From: Pseudoduganella dura
GTDB lineage: Bacteria; Pseudomonadota; Gammaproteobacteria; Burkholderiales; Burkholderiaceae_D
Length of the DNA stretch: 64,000 bases
Assembly (NCBI RefSeq): GCF_009727155.1
Contig: NZ_WNWM01000002.1
Location: 3,348,001 to 3,412,000, forward strand
Direction: 5' to 3'
Position 1 is the stretch's first letter; the number at the start of each line of letters is the position of its first letter. Below are positions 45,758 to 55,821 of this stretch, in pieces. The position numbers were made by a program, and so were the translations under genes. The notes under the pieces were generated by a model, which was not told the DNA's origin, ran no database searches, and was given only the letters and a program-made list of their open reading frames with translations.

Positions 45758-45800
45758 CGCGGTCTCCCGGCAGGCAAAAGGTTGGACGGGGCCGGCATCG

Positions 45801-46790
45801 TCATGCGGGCCGCGTCAACAGGATGTCGAGCGCGCTGCGCACGGCGGTCTGCACGCGCTCGGCCTCGATGGCGCCGCCCTTGATCTCGTCGTGCACCGAC
45901 GTGAGGAACCACATGGCCGTCATCAGCTTGCCGGTCAACATGTCGTGCAGCGCCGCGCGGTCGGTCAGGAACTTGCCGTGCAGGTGGGCATCGCACAGCA
46001 GCTGCAGCCATTCCACGTTGGCCTCGATGCGCACGCGGTTGTTGCGCTGGTCCTGCCCGCCGTGCAGGCGGAAGTAGCTCAGCGGCTCCGGCAGGTAGAC
46101 GGCATCGGCCTGGGTCATCACCTGCAGCCAGGTGGCCACGTCGGACAGCGTGGTGTACTGGCGGCCGAGGAAGACCCCGAACCGCCGGTCCAGCAGGCTG
46201 CGGCGGAACATGGCGGTGGTGGGCTCGCCCACCAGGTTGCTGCCGTTGCGCAGGATCAGTTCGGCAAACGAGGTGCCGCCGATGGCGGTCGGCTGCTCGA
46301 ACAGGCGCTCGGTGCCCTTGATGGATGGCAGCGGATTGCCATCGGCATCGATCAGCATGCGGAACGACGTCACCAGGCCCACCTTCGGGCCGCTGGCCAT
46401 CGCCGCCATCATCCGGGCGATCTTCTCCGGATGAAACAGGTCGTCATCCATCAGGTAGTTGACGAACTCGCCGTGCGAACTGTCATAGCAGTTGATGAAG
46501 TTTTCGAGCGCGCTGCAGCCGGGCGCGCGCAGGTAGCGGATACGCGGGTCGTTCGCTATCAGCGGAGCCAGCCGCTGCGCGGTGGCGTCGTCCTCGCTGT
46601 TGTCGCTGATGACGATTTCCAGGTTGGCATACGTTTGCGCCACCACCGACTGCACGGCCAGCTCGCAATAGTCGGGCCGGTTGTGCGTGGGGATCAGTAC
46701 GGAAACCAGCGGCACCGGGGGGGCGCCGGCGGCGCCATCGGGCGCGGCGGCGGGGTGCCCGGCCGGGGTATCGGAAAACGGTGTGGACAT
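45801..46790 (-). CDS. Glycosyltransferase family 2
   Basis: 329-residue GT-A enzyme. The N-terminus has SVLIPTHNRPDYCELAVQSVVAQTY and EIVISDNSEDD; the metal site is DDD within NYLMDDDLFHPEK. A proline/alanine-rich 25-residue N-terminal tail precedes the fold. It transfers a sugar from a nucleotide donor to a lipid-linked or protein acceptor; specificity is unknown. It lies 43 bases before the last gene. Confidence 0.9.
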   Translation of the reverse strand: MSTPFSDTPAGHPAAAPDGAAGAPPVPLVSVLIPTHNRPDYCELAVQSVVAQTYANLEIVISDNSEDDATAQRLAPLIANDPRIRYLRAPGCSALENFINCYDSSHGEFVNYLMDDDLFHPEKIARMMAAMASGPKVGLVTSFRMLIDADGNPLPSIKGTERLFEQPTAIGGTSFAELILRNGSNLVGEPTTAMFRRSLLDRRFGVFLGRQYTTLSDVATWLQVMTQADAVYLPEPLSYFRLHGGQDQRNNRVRIEANVEWLQLLCDAHLHGKFLTDRAALHDMLTGKLMTAMWFLTSVHDEIKGGAIEAERVQTAVRSALDILLTRPA

Positions 46791-46868
46791 GGGCAGGTTC
46801 AGGAGGTTGGCAACCCCGGCGCGCCGTGCTGCGCCGGGCCGGGTGATTCGATCGAAGGCACGGCCGCC

Positions 46869-47927
46869 CTACAGCGTGCGCGGCGTGGCCAGCCAGCGGT
46901 AGGTCTTGTCGACCGCCTCGTGCAGCGGGCAGGTGGCATGCACGCCCAGTTTCTGCATCGTGGCCGACAGGTCCGGATACAGGTCATCCTGCGTCTGGCG
47001 CTTGCCGGGCAGCGTGTTGGTCACCACGCGGCTGTGCGGCGACACGCGGCTGACGATCAGGCGCGCCAGGTCGGCATGGCTGACCGGTTCCGGGCTGCCC
47101 AGGTTGTACACCTCGCCATCGCCGCCCAGCGCCAGCGCCGCCAGCGTCCACCATGCGGCATCGCTGCCGTACAGGTAGCTGCGGCGCGCGCTGCCGTCGC
47201 CGTGGATGCGGATCTCGCTGCCCGTCAGCACGTCGCGCAGGAAGGTGTTGATGGCCCATGGGCGATCCAGTTCCTGGCCGGCGCCGGTCAGCGTGAAAGG
47301 GCGCACCGTGGTGACGGGCAGCCGGTACTGGCTCCGGTAGACGGCGGCGAGCATTTCGGCGGCCCGCTTGGCGTCGGCATACACGGTGTGCAGCTGGCCC
47401 GGCGCCACCGGGAAGCAGTCCTGCTCGGTCAGGGGGCCGGGGCGCTGCGGCGTGCCGGCCACCAGGCAGGAGCTCACATTGACGAAACGGCGCAGGCCGT
47501 CCAGCTGGGTGGCCGCTTCCAGCGCGTTGGCGATGCCGCCGACGGTGGTCTGGTGCACGCGCAGCGGATCGGAAGAGTGCACCCGGTTGTTCGGGATGCC
47601 GGCCGCGTGCACCACCAGCGTGGTGCCCTTGGCGAATTCGAACGAGGAGCGCACATCCTGCGAGTGCAGGCGGATATCGAGGCGCTTGGCCAGGTGCGGA
47701 TAGCGCTGCGCCCAGTCGCCGGTATGGCGGGCATACAGGTCGAGCACGATGCCCGCGCCATACTCGTCGTTCAGCGCCGCCACCATGTTGGCGATCCAGC
47801 TGCCGAGGAAGCCGGTGCCGCCGGTAACGGCGATGTGCTGGCGCGCCAGCAACGCCCGCACGTCGGGCTGGTAGGCGCTGGCGGCCAGGCAGTCCTGGCG
47901 CATGTCGGCAAAACGTTGATCGCTCAT
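46869..47927 (-). CDS. NAD-dependent epimerase/reductase (extended SDR), cluster copy 2
   Basis: 352 residues. After a 30-residue N-terminal extension comes the Rossmann motif AVTGGTGFLGSWIAN and the catalytic pair YADAK (Tyr-x3-Lys), with VVHAAGIPNN and a SSCLVAG strand. It is likely a nucleotide-sugar reductase or epimerase acting after the branching step. It starts two bases after the aldolase gene's stop, so it is co-translated with the acetaldehyde/aldolase pair. Confidence 0.85.
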   Translation of the reverse strand: MSDQRFADMRQDCLAASAYQPDVRALLARQHIAVTGGTGFLGSWIANMVAALNDEYGAGIVLDLYARHTGDWAQRYPHLAKRLDIRLHSQDVRSSFEFAKGTTLVVHAAGIPNNRVHSSDPLRVHQTTVGGIANALEAATQLDGLRRFVNVSSCLVAGTPQRPGPLTEQDCFPVAPGQLHTVYADAKRAAEMLAAVYRSQYRLPVTTVRPFTLTGAGQELDRPWAINTFLRDVLTGSEIRIHGDGSARRSYLYGSDAAWWTLAALALGGDGEVYNLGSPEPVSHADLARLIVSRVSPHSRVVTNTLPGKRQTQDDLYPDLSATMQKLGVHATCPLHEAVDKTYRWLATPRTL

Positions 47928-47929
47928 GG

Positions 47930-48940
47930 TCAGCCTTTCTGCGCGGCGAGATCGCGCGCCACTTCGATGATCAGGCTCTCCTGGCCGGCCACCGCATTGC
48001 GTTTGCCCAGGGCGAAGAAGATGTCGCGGGGATCGACCTGGTATTCTTCGGCGGCGCGCGCCACCGGCTTGGCGAAGCCGGAAAACACCCCGGCCAGCCC
48101 GGACACGATGGACAGCGGCGAGATCGTCGGCGCCACCGGATTGAACGCCTTCTCGGCGATATCGGCGGCGTCGAGGATCTTGTACAGGTCGATGCCGGTC
48201 TCGACGCCCATTCGCTGGAATACGGCGACCAGCACTTCGAGCTGGGTATTGCCGGCGCCCGCGCCGAAGCCGCGGATGGTGCCGTCGATGATGCTGGCGC
48301 CTTCCTCCACCGCGGCCACCGAATTGATCACCGACATGCCCAGATTGTTATGGCCGTGGAAGCCGACCGGGATCGACAGGCCGTTCACCAGCGTGGCGAT
48401 GCGCTCGCGCACGTCGTCGGGGAAGTAGGCGCCGGCCGAATCCATGATGACGATCGCTTCGGCGCCATACGATTCCATCTTCTTTGCTTCTTCCAGCAGC
48501 ACGGCCGGCGAGGCCATGTGGCTCATCATCAGCACTCCCCACGCCTCCTTGCCCTGTGCGCGGGCGTAGGCGATATGGCGGTCGGTGATGTCGGCTTCGG
48601 TGCAGTGCGAGGCGACGCGGAACAGGTCGACTCCCAGTTCGACGGCGCGGCTCAGGTCTTTCTTGATGGTGCAGAAGCCGGGAATCACGTGGATCGCCAG
48701 GCGGGTCGTGCGCAGGTGCTCGCGGGCCACGGCCAGGATTTCCTCGTCCGTCAGGCTGGCTTCGCCCACCAGCAGCGACGAGGCGCCCAGGCCGTTGCCA
48801 TGGCCCACCTCGACGATCGGCACGCCGGCGGCCTCGGCCGCCTTGCAATAGGCGGCGAACGCTTCGCGGCCGAGCTGGTGGCGCACGGCGTGGTTGCCGT
48901 CGCGCAGGGTAGGGTCGCTGATCAGTACTTGCTTAGCCAT
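47930..48940 (-). CDS. 4-hydroxy-2-oxovalerate aldolase (DmpG/MhpE-like)
   Basis: 336-residue class II pyruvate aldolase with the DRE-TIM fold: DPTLRDGNHAVRHQ at the N-terminus, MSHMASPAVLLEEAKKMESYGAEAIVIMDSAGA, and the metal-binding GFHGHNNLGM. In aromatic meta-cleavage it splits 4-hydroxy-2-oxovalerate into pyruvate and acetaldehyde, channelled to its partner dehydrogenase. No meta-cleavage genes are present. Here it sits in a sugar cluster, overlapping the dehydrogenase gene by eight bases, so it probably runs in the synthetic direction. Confidence 0.92.
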   Translation of the reverse strand: MAKQVLISDPTLRDGNHAVRHQLGREAFAAYCKAAEAAGVPIVEVGHGNGLGASSLLVGEASLTDEEILAVAREHLRTTRLAIHVIPGFCTIKKDLSRAVELGVDLFRVASHCTEADITDRHIAYARAQGKEAWGVLMMSHMASPAVLLEEAKKMESYGAEAIVIMDSAGAYFPDDVRERIATLVNGLSIPVGFHGHNNLGMSVINSVAAVEEGASIIDGTIRGFGAGAGNTQLEVLVAVFQRMGVETGIDLYKILDAADIAEKAFNPVAPTISPLSIVSGLAGVFSGFAKPVARAAEEYQVDPRDIFFALGKRNAVAGQESLIIEVARDLAAQKG

Positions 48941-49835
48941 GCTTGGCCTCCTTCGGATCCTTGCTGATGGCCAGCATTTCGGCCACCGCGATTGCGGCGC
49001 AGTTGATGATGTCGAGATTGCCCGCGTACTGGGGCAGGTAGTCGCCGTTGCCCAGCACCTTGACGGTGGTGACCACGCGGCCGCCTTCCATGGTCGGCGG
49101 CACGATCAGCTGGAAGCCCGGCACGTAGGTCTTGAGCTGGGCCACCATCGCCTCCACGGCCGCGCGGATGGCCGGCAGGTCGGGATCGGTGATCTTGGCA
49201 TAGATCGTGGTCTGCATGTCGATCGGCGGATTGGCCGGGTTCAGGATCAGGATCGCCTTGGCGCGCTTGGCGCCCGAGAAGCGCAGCAGCGCATCCTCGG
49301 TGGTCTCGATGTATTCGTCCAGGTTGGCGCGCGTGGCCGGGCCGGCGCTGCGCGAGGCGATGCTCGACGCCACCTCGATGTATTCGATGCTCTGGTGGAT
49401 GCCGCCGATGGCGCTGGCGATCGGGATCGACGACTGGCCGCCGCAGGTGATCATGTTGATGTTGCGGGCACCCGAATCGAGACATTCGCGCGCATTGATG
49501 GCGGGAATGCAGAACTCGCCCAGCTTGGCCGGCGTCATGTCGACCACGGTCTTGCCCAGCTTTTCCAGGATGGCCCAGTGCTCGATGTGGGCATGGGCCG
49601 ACGTGCAGTCGAACACCACGTCGCAGATCGACGGGTCGGCCACGATCGCTTCGATGCCCCGGTCCGAGATCGGCACGCCGAGCTGGCTGGCGCGTTTCAT
49701 GCCCGCCGAGTTGAAGTTGCGGCCTGCGAACAGCGTGCAGGTCAGGTTCGGCGACCGCATGATCTTGACCAGCAGGTCGGTGCCGATATTGCCGGAACCG
49801 ATGATGCCGATCCGGGTCTTGTTGGCCTGACTCAT
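48933..49835 (-). CDS. Acetaldehyde dehydrogenase, acylating (DmpF/MhpF-like)
   Basis: 300-residue enzyme interconverting acetyl-CoA and acetaldehyde with NAD(H). The N-terminal motif GIIGSGNIGTDLLVKIMRSP binds NAD and the catalytic Cys is in NMITCGGQSSIP, both typical of DmpF. It forms a channelling complex with the aldolase encoded next. AGGAG precedes the ATG at 49835, and the start overlaps the preceding dehydrogenase gene by ATGA. In this cluster it would supply acetaldehyde from acetyl-CoA (inference). Confidence 0.93.
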   Translation of the reverse strand: MSQANKTRIGIIGSGNIGTDLLVKIMRSPNLTCTLFAGRNFNSAGMKRASQLGVPISDRGIEAIVADPSICDVVFDCTSAHAHIEHWAILEKLGKTVVDMTPAKLGEFCIPAINARECLDSGARNINMITCGGQSSIPIASAIGGIHQSIEYIEVASSIASRSAGPATRANLDEYIETTEDALLRFSGAKRAKAILILNPANPPIDMQTTIYAKITDPDLPAIRAAVEAMVAQLKTYVPGFQLIVPPTMEGGRVVTTVKVLGNGDYLPQYAGNLDIINCAAIAVAEMLAISKDPKEAKHG

Positions 49836-50818
49836 TCCAGATTCTCCTGAGGGGGTGCCGGGTGCCGGGCGGGGCGGCCAAGGATGGCGGCCGCTTCGCC
49901 CAGCACGGTGTCCAGCGAGGTGTATGCGGGCTGGTAGCCAAGGCTGGCCGCCAGGCGCTGGCGCGAATAATAGTGGGGTTTGGCGCCGGTCGCATTGAGC
50001 GGCGCGGCGGGCCCGGTTTCGTAACGCAGGCCGAACCGTTCGGCCATGGCCGCCAGCAGGGTGGCCTTGTCCACCGGCGCGGCGCTGTAGCAATCGAGCG
50101 CCCGGTTGCCCGCCGGGCCGCGCAGCACGCGGTCGACCAGCTGGAAGAAATCGTCCGGGTGCAGGAAATCGCGCACCATCGGATCCGGCGAGGTGCGCAG
50201 CACGCCGCCGTCGCGCACGGCGCGCAACAGGTCGGTGATGAAAAAGCGCGCGGCCAGGTCCTGGCTGCGGCTGAAGTAATTGAACACGCGCAGGTCCGTG
50301 ATGGCGTGCTGCGGCAGCGCCCGGTGCCGGCACTCGGCGTGCAGCTTGGCCGCGCCATACCAGTCCTGCGGCGCCAGCGCGTTGAGCGGCACGACGGCCA
50401 GCGTGTGTTCGTCCACCGGCTGATGAAAGACGTGACCGTACGCGGCGCCGCTGGAAAGGAAGATATAGCGTCGCTCCGGCTGGCGCTCCAGCCCGCGCAG
50501 CGCCAGTTCGTCGTATTCGGCGGTGATGCCGAAGATGCCGTTGCCCAGCGCGGCGGCGCGCGCCGGATCGCCGACACCGACGAAGTTGATCACCGCGGCA
50601 TGGTCCTGCTCGCCGTAGGCGCCGTAGGGCAGTACCTCGTGGCGGCCGGCCAGGCCGGCGCCGGCCAGCCAGCGCTGCACGGCCGCCGTATCGCGGGCAT
50701 ACAGCAGCGGCGTGTAGCCGCCGTGCCGCGCCATCGACTGCACCAGATCGCGCGCCAGCTGGCTGCTGGCGCCGAGAATGGCTACGGTGATCGGCGTCGG
50801 CTCGCGCATGGGTACCAT
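49832..50818 (-). CDS. NAD-dependent epimerase/reductase (extended SDR), cluster copy 1
   Basis: 328 residues. Rossmann motif VAILGASSQLARDLVQSM near the N-terminus, FLSSGAAYG strand and catalytic YGAAK. Directly follows the ThDP enzyme with a one-base TAATG overlap, so it is the best candidate for reducing the ketone made by that enzyme, as YerF does after YerE in yersiniose synthesis. An alternative start is the ATG three codons downstream. Confidence 0.85.
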   Translation of the reverse strand: MVPMREPTPITVAILGASSQLARDLVQSMARHGGYTPLLYARDTAAVQRWLAGAGLAGRHEVLPYGAYGEQDHAAVINFVGVGDPARAAALGNGIFGITAEYDELALRGLERQPERRYIFLSSGAAYGHVFHQPVDEHTLAVVPLNALAPQDWYGAAKLHAECRHRALPQHAITDLRVFNYFSRSQDLAARFFITDLLRAVRDGGVLRTSPDPMVRDFLHPDDFFQLVDRVLRGPAGNRALDCYSAAPVDKATLLAAMAERFGLRYETGPAAPLNATGAKPHYYSRQRLAASLGYQPAYTSLDTVLGEAAAILGRPARHPAPPQENLE

Positions 50819-52641
50819 TACAGCGATTTCGACTTCTCGTGCATGCCCTGCAACATGGCCCCCTCCAGGGTTTCGCGCGGCAGCAGCGGCGACAGGTCTT
50901 CCAGCGGCGGGGAAACCAGGCTGCCATCCGCGCGCGCGACCAGCGACAGCTTCGGCGAGAACAGCTGCTCCGGGTGCATGAACACTTCGCAGATCACCGG
51001 GCCGGTGGCGGCCTGCACCTGGGCCAGGGTACCGTCCACTTCATCCCAATGGCGGATCTGGAAGGCGGGAATGTCGAAGGCCTTGGCCAGCTTCGAAAAA
51101 TCGGGGCACGAGATGCCGGACTTGCGGTCGGTGCCCACGTAGCCGCCCTTGAACAGCGCGTTCTGCGTGTGCTTGATCATCAGGTAGCCGTCGTTGTTGA
51201 AGATGAACAGCTTGATCGGCAGCTGGTGGTGCACCACGGTCTGCAGTTCCTGCAGGTTCATCATCATGCCGCCGTCGCAGTTCAGGCACATCACCTCGCC
51301 GCGTTCGTTGGCGAAGGAGACGCCCAGCGCCGCCGGCAGGCCGTAGCCCATCTCGCCCAGGCCGGTGGAGGTCATCAGGCGCTGGCCCGGCTTCAGGCGC
51401 AGCACCTGGTGGCCGCACAGCAGCGCCGTGCCCATGTCGGTGACCACCACCTGGTCATCCTTGAAGAAGCCGTTCAGGCGCTCCATGAAGCGGTAGGAGT
51501 TCATGAAGCCGCCCTTGTCGGCGTGTTCTTCGCCCACCCACGGGAACTGCTCGCGGTAGGCGTGGCAGCGCTCGATCCACGCCGCCTTGCGCGGCGCCGG
51601 CGCCGGCTGGCGCGCCAGCAGGCCGTCGATGAAGACGCCGGCGTCGCACACGATCTGCTGCTCGGTGCGGGTACCGAGCTTGCGCGCTTCGGCCGGGTCG
51701 ATGTCGACCACGTCGATGCGCGCCATCCGCGCCAGTTCCGTCAGGTCGTAGCCGACCTGCGGGATCGCCAGCCGGGTGCCGATGGCCAGCACGTAGTCGC
51801 TGTTCTGCAGGATGAAGTTGGCGGCGCGCTGGCCATACACGCCGGCGCGGCCCATCACCAGCTCATGGTCGGAATCGAGCATGTCGATGCCGGCCCACGA
51901 GACCAGCACGGGCACGCCGAGGCGTTCCAGCAGCGGCAGCAGCTTTTCTTCCGCGTGCGCCAGGCGAATGCCGTTGCCGAGCCACAGCAGCGGGCGCTCG
52001 GCGGCCAGCAGCGCGGCCAGCGCGCTGTCGATCTGGCCGTCGATATCCGGCGTGGCCTGCTGCGGCTGCGCCGGCGGCGCGAACTGCGCCATCGCTTCGC
52101 GCTCGACGCGGCTGGACTGGATGTCCATGGGGATCTCGACCCACGTCGGGCCCGGGCGGCCTTCCAGCGCCACGTGCGTGGCCTGCTGCAGCGCGCGCAG
52201 CGTCTGGTGCGGCTGCGTCACGCGTTCGGTGTACTTGACGATGCGCTCCACCATCTGGCAGGAGTCGTAGCCCTGCACGCCCCACATGCGCAGCGGGTTG
52301 TCCGGGAAGCAGTACTTCGAATTCTCGTTGCCGGCGATGACCAGGCAGGGAATCGAATCGGCCCATGCCGAGGCCACGCCCGTCACGCCGTTGGTGGAGC
52401 CGGCGCCGGTGGTCAGCAGCACGGCGGCCAGGCGGCCGTTGGTGCGGTAATAGGTTTGCACCGCCATGCACGCGGCCTGCTCGTGGTGCACGCACACGAT
52501 CTCGGTGTAGCCATGGTGCGCGATGGCTTCGAACAGGTGCACGTTGCCCGCGCCGATGATGCCGAACGCATGGCGGATGCCGAGCGCCTCGAGCTGCTCG
52601 GCCACCAGTTGCGCGACCTTGATTTTCTCTTGCGATGCCAT
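50818..52641 (-). CDS. ThDP-dependent enzyme, acetolactate-synthase/YerE-like
   Basis: 607 residues with the three-domain fold of acetohydroxyacid synthases. The Glu that activates thiamin diphosphate is in VHHEQAACMAV (about residue 53), and the ThDP/Mg motif is CDGGMMMNLQEL...NNDGY. In a CDP-dideoxysugar cluster the closest functional model is YerE, which decarboxylates a 2-oxo acid and attaches the acyl group to C4 of a CDP-4-ketohexose. Here the neighbouring aldolase suggests 4-hydroxy-2-oxovalerate as donor in place of pyruvate. One-base overlaps with genes on both sides. Confidence 0.88.
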   Translation of the reverse strand: MASQEKIKVAQLVAEQLEALGIRHAFGIIGAGNVHLFEAIAHHGYTEIVCVHHEQAACMAVQTYYRTNGRLAAVLLTTGAGSTNGVTGVASAWADSIPCLVIAGNENSKYCFPDNPLRMWGVQGYDSCQMVERIVKYTERVTQPHQTLRALQQATHVALEGRPGPTWVEIPMDIQSSRVEREAMAQFAPPAQPQQATPDIDGQIDSALAALLAAERPLLWLGNGIRLAHAEEKLLPLLERLGVPVLVSWAGIDMLDSDHELVMGRAGVYGQRAANFILQNSDYVLAIGTRLAIPQVGYDLTELARMARIDVVDIDPAEARKLGTRTEQQIVCDAGVFIDGLLARQPAPAPRKAAWIERCHAYREQFPWVGEEHADKGGFMNSYRFMERLNGFFKDDQVVVTDMGTALLCGHQVLRLKPGQRLMTSTGLGEMGYGLPAALGVSFANERGEVMCLNCDGGMMMNLQELQTVVHHQLPIKLFIFNNDGYLMIKHTQNALFKGGYVGTDRKSGISCPDFSKLAKAFDIPAFQIRHWDEVDGTLAQVQAATGPVICEVFMHPEQLFSPKLSLVARADGSLVSPPLEDLSPLLPRETLEGAMLQGMHEKSKSL

Positions 52642-53966
52642 CAGAAATTCACGCCGAAGAAGGTTTCCAGCTTGTCGACCACGTAGTCGAGCATCTCGCG
52701 CGACAGGCCGGGATAGACGCCGACCCAGAAGGTGTCGTTCATCACGCGGTCGGTATTGGTCAGGTCGCCGGAGACGCGGTAGTTACGGCCGATCATGTAG
52801 GGCTGGCGCGTCAGGTTGCCGGCGAACAGCAGGCGGGTACCGATCTTGTGCTGGTCCAGGTAGGTCAGCAGGTCGACCCGCGACGCGTTCGCTTCGGGCT
52901 TGAGCGTCATCGGGAAGCCGAACCAGGACGGATCGGACCCTTCGGTCGCTTCCGGCAGGATCAGGAATTCGGCGCACGTCTGCAGCCGTTCCTTCAGGTA
53001 GGCGAAGTTGTCCTTGCGGGCCTGGATGAAGCCGGCCGCGCGATCGATCTGGGCCAGGCCGCAGGCCGCCTGCATATCGGTGATCTTCAGGTTGTAGCCC
53101 AGGTGGCTGTACGTGTACTTGTGATCGTAGCCTTCCGGCAGCGTGCCCAGTTTCCAGCAGAAGCGCTTGCCGCAGGTGTTGTCCTTGCCGGGCGGGCAAT
53201 AGCAGTCGCGGCCCCAGTCGCGGAACGATTCGGCGATCATCTTGAGCTCGGCGTTGTTGGTGAACACGGCGCCGCCTTCGCCCATCGTGATGTGGTGCGC
53301 CGGGTAGAACGACATGGTGCCGATGTCGCCGAACGTGCCCACCATCTTGCCGCGGTAGGTCGATCCCAGCGCGTCGCAGCAATCCTCGATCAGCCACAGC
53401 CGGTACTTCTTGCACAGCGCCGTGATCACGTCCAGGTTATAGGGATTGCCCAGCGTGTGCGCCAGCATGATGGCCTTGGTCTTCGGGCCGATCGCCGCTT
53501 CCAGCTTGGTGACGTCGATGTTGTAGGTGCCCAGTTCCACATCCACGAATACCGGTATCGCCCCGAACTGGATGATCGGGTTGACGGTCGTGGGGAAGCC
53601 GGCGGCGACACCGATCACTTCGTCTCCCGGAACGATGGCGCGCGGGCCCAGCTTCGGCGAGGTCAGCGTATTGAAGGCCACCAGGTTGGCCGAGGAGCCC
53701 GAGTTCACGGTGATCAGGTGCTGAACGCCGATCAGCTTGGCCAATTTGGCTTCGAACTGGTCGTTGAACCGCCCCGTGGTCAGCCACGCATCGAGCGAGG
53801 CTTCCACCATCAGCTCCATTTCCGGCGCGCCGACGACCTTGCCAGCCGGCGGAATGACCGTGACGCCCGGTTCGAAAGCGCGCGGCTGGCTGGCCAGCTC
53901 ACCGTATTGGCGGACCAGCGCCGCGATCTGCTCGCGCAGTTGTTCTTTGCTTTGTTGTTCGCTCAT
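52641..53966 (-). CDS. rfbH: CDP-4-keto-6-deoxyglucose 3-dehydrase (E1)
   Basis: 441-residue PMP- and iron-sulfur-dependent enzyme that removes the C3 hydroxyl of CDP-4-keto-6-deoxy-D-glucose, with a separate reductase partner. It has the DegT aminotransferase fold, but the Schiff-base Lys is replaced by His224 ([14 protein letters not shown]), the diagnostic change for E1/RfbH. Cys-rich segments around [18 protein letters not shown] fit the [2Fe-2S] site. Starts two bases after rfbG ends. Confidence 0.97.
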   Translation of the reverse strand: MSEQQSKEQLREQIAALVRQYGELASQPRAFEPGVTVIPPAGKVVGAPEMELMVEASLDAWLTTGRFNDQFEAKLAKLIGVQHLITVNSGSSANLVAFNTLTSPKLGPRAIVPGDEVIGVAAGFPTTVNPIIQFGAIPVFVDVELGTYNIDVTKLEAAIGPKTKAIMLAHTLGNPYNLDVITALCKKYRLWLIEDCCDALGSTYRGKMVGTFGDIGTMSFYPAHHITMGEGGAVFTNNAELKMIAESFRDWGRDCYCPPGKDNTCGKRFCWKLGTLPEGYDHKYTYSHLGYNLKITDMQAACGLAQIDRAAGFIQARKDNFAYLKERLQTCAEFLILPEATEGSDPSWFGFPMTLKPEANASRVDLLTYLDQHKIGTRLLFAGNLTRQPYMIGRNYRVSGDLTNTDRVMNDTFWVGVYPGLSREMLDYVVDKLETFFGVNF

Positions 53967-53968
53967 GG

Positions 53969-55051
53969 TCAGCCTTCTTTGTATCCGGTATGTTGATAGA
54001 TGTTGATCTGTTCCTGCGTGACGGCGCGCATGTCCTGGCCGGCGGCGTGCGCCCGGTGCCAGGCCACGATGTGATCGAGGGTTTCGCCGAGCGACCAGCG
54101 CGGCTGCCAGTCCAGTCGGCTGCGGGCCTTCGAACAGTCGAGTTTCAGGTAGGTTGCCTCATGCGGCTGCGGCGCGCCGTCCAGCTCCCAGGCGGCGCCG
54201 TCTCCCCAGCGCTGGCACAGGCGTTCGACGATCCATTGCACCGGGCGCGCATCGGTGTCGTGCGGGCCGAAATTGAAGCCTTCGGCGTACTGCGCGCCAT
54301 CGCTCACCAGGTGTTCGGCCAGGGTCAGGTAGCCCGACAGTGGTTCCAGTACGTGCTGCCAGGGCCGGATCGCATGCGGGCTGCGGATCCGCACCGGCGT
54401 GCCGCGGCCGATGGCGCGGATCATGTCGGGGATCAGGCGGTCTTCCGCCCAGTCGCCGCCGCCGATCACATTGCCGGCGCGGCCGGAACCCAGCGCCACG
54501 CCATGCTCGGCATGGCTGGCCGGATTGAAGAACGACGAGCGGTAGGCGCCCGTTACCAGTTCGGCGCAGCCCTTGCTGTTGCTGTACGGGTCGTAGCCGC
54601 CCATTGCCTCGTTTTCGCGGTAGCCCCAAGGCCATTCGCGGTTCTCGTAGCACTTGTCGCTCGTGACATTGACGACCGCGGCCACGCCGGGGGTGGCGCG
54701 CACCGCTTCGAACAGGTGCACCAGCCCCATGACATTGGTCGAGTAGGTACCCACCGGGTCGACGTAGGAATGGCGGACCAGGGCCTGGGCCGCCATGTGG
54801 ATGACGATCTCGGGTTGCGCATCCTGCATTGTGCGGCGCAGCGCTTCGGCATCGCGGATATCGCCGGTCAGCGACACCATGCCTTCGGCCACGCGGGCTG
54901 CGGCGAACAGGCTGGGCTCACTGGGGGCGGGCAGGGCAAAGCCGGTAACGTGCGCGCCGAGCGACTGCAACCACAGGCTGAGCCAGCTGCCCTTGAAGCC
55001 GGTATGGCCGGTCAAGAATACGCGCTTGCCGCGCCAGAACGCCGGGTTCAT
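53969..55051 (-). CDS. rfbG: CDP-glucose 4,6-dehydratase
   Basis: 360-residue extended SDR converting CDP-glucose to CDP-4-keto-6-deoxyglucose with bound NAD. The N-terminus [20 protein letters not shown] is the family signature, and the catalytic Tyr-x3-Lys is YSNSK. The start is the ATG at 55051, which overlaps the rfbF stop as ATGA; a longer frame to 55087 lies within rfbF. Second step of the cluster pathway. Confidence 0.97.
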   Translation of the reverse strand: MNPAFWRGKRVFLTGHTGFKGSWLSLWLQSLGAHVTGFALPAPSEPSLFAAARVAEGMVSLTGDIRDAEALRRTMQDAQPEIVIHMAAQALVRHSYVDPVGTYSTNVMGLVHLFEAVRATPGVAAVVNVTSDKCYENREWPWGYRENEAMGGYDPYSNSKGCAELVTGAYRSSFFNPASHAEHGVALGSGRAGNVIGGGDWAEDRLIPDMIRAIGRGTPVRIRSPHAIRPWQHVLEPLSGYLTLAEHLVSDGAQYAEGFNFGPHDTDARPVQWIVERLCQRWGDGAAWELDGAPQPHEATYLKLDCSKARSRLDWQPRWSLGETLDHIVAWHRAHAAGQDMRAVTQEQINIYQHTGYKEG

Positions 55052-55821
55052 GGCCAGCGCTTCCAGGGCGCCTTGCCGGTTTGCCACAGCTCTTCGAGCA
55101 GGACCTTGTCGCGCAGCGTGTCCATCGGCTGCCAGAACCTGTCATGGAAGAACGCATCGATCTGCCCGTTCTGGGCCAGGCGTTCCATCGGTTCCTTTTC
55201 CCAGGTCGTAGCGTCGCCGTCGATCAGGTCGATCACCTTGGGCGACAGCACGAAGTAGCCGCCGTTGACCCAGTTGCCGTCGCCCTGCGGCTTTTCCTTG
55301 AAGCTCAGGATGCTGTTGCCATCGAGTTCGATGGCGCCGAAGCGGCCCGGCGGCTGCACGGCCGTCATCGTGGCCAGCTTGCCGTGCTGCTTGTGGAAGG
55401 CCACCGCCGCGCCGATATCCACGTCGGACAGGCCGTCGCCATAGGTGAAGCAGAAATCCTCGTCCGGGTTCAGGTACTTGCGCACGCGCTTGAGCCGGCC
55501 GCCCGTCATCGTGTTGTCGCCGGTATCGACGACGCTCACTTTCCACGGTTCCGCATTGCGCGCATGGACTTCCATCGTGTTGTACTGGATGTCGAAGGTC
55601 ACATCCGACATGTGCAGGAAGTAGTTCGCGAAGAATTCCTTGATCACATAGCCCTTGTAGCCGCAGCAGATCACGAATTCGTTGATGCCGTGCGCGGAAT
55701 AGCTCTTGAGGATATGCCACAGGATGGGCTTGCCTCCGATCTCGACCATTGGCTTGGGACGCGTGGAGGTTTCTTCGCTGATTCTCGTTCCCAGTCCGCC
55801 AGCGAGTATGACTGCTTTCAT
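55048..55821 (-). CDS. rfbF: Glucose-1-phosphate cytidylyltransferase
   Basis: 257-residue nucleotidyltransferase making CDP-glucose from CTP and glucose-1-phosphate. The nucleotide-binding motif is [20 protein letters not shown], with [17 protein letters not shown] and the metal Asp in [10 protein letters not shown] characteristic of RfbF. First gene of the cluster, preceded by GAGGAACCGAG. It commits glucose-1-phosphate to CDP-3,6-dideoxyhexoses. Confidence 0.97.
   Translation of the reverse strand: MKAVILAGGLGTRISEETSTRPKPMVEIGGKPILWHILKSYSAHGINEFVICCGYKGYVIKEFFANYFLHMSDVTFDIQYNTMEVHARNAEPWKVSVVDTGDNTMTGGRLKRVRKYLNPDEDFCFTYGDGLSDVDIGAAVAFHKQHGKLATMTAVQPPGRFGAIELDGNSILSFKEKPQGDGNWVNGGYFVLSPKVIDLIDGDATTWEKEPMERLAQNGQIDAFFHDRFWQPMDTLRDKVLLEELWQTGKAPWKRWP

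Noticed and set aside
47930..49835. Acetaldehyde dehydrogenase and aldolase as part of an aromatic meta-cleavage pathway
   Set aside because: No extradiol dioxygenase, hydrolase or hydratase gene is present. Both genes overlap sugar-biosynthesis genes on each side.
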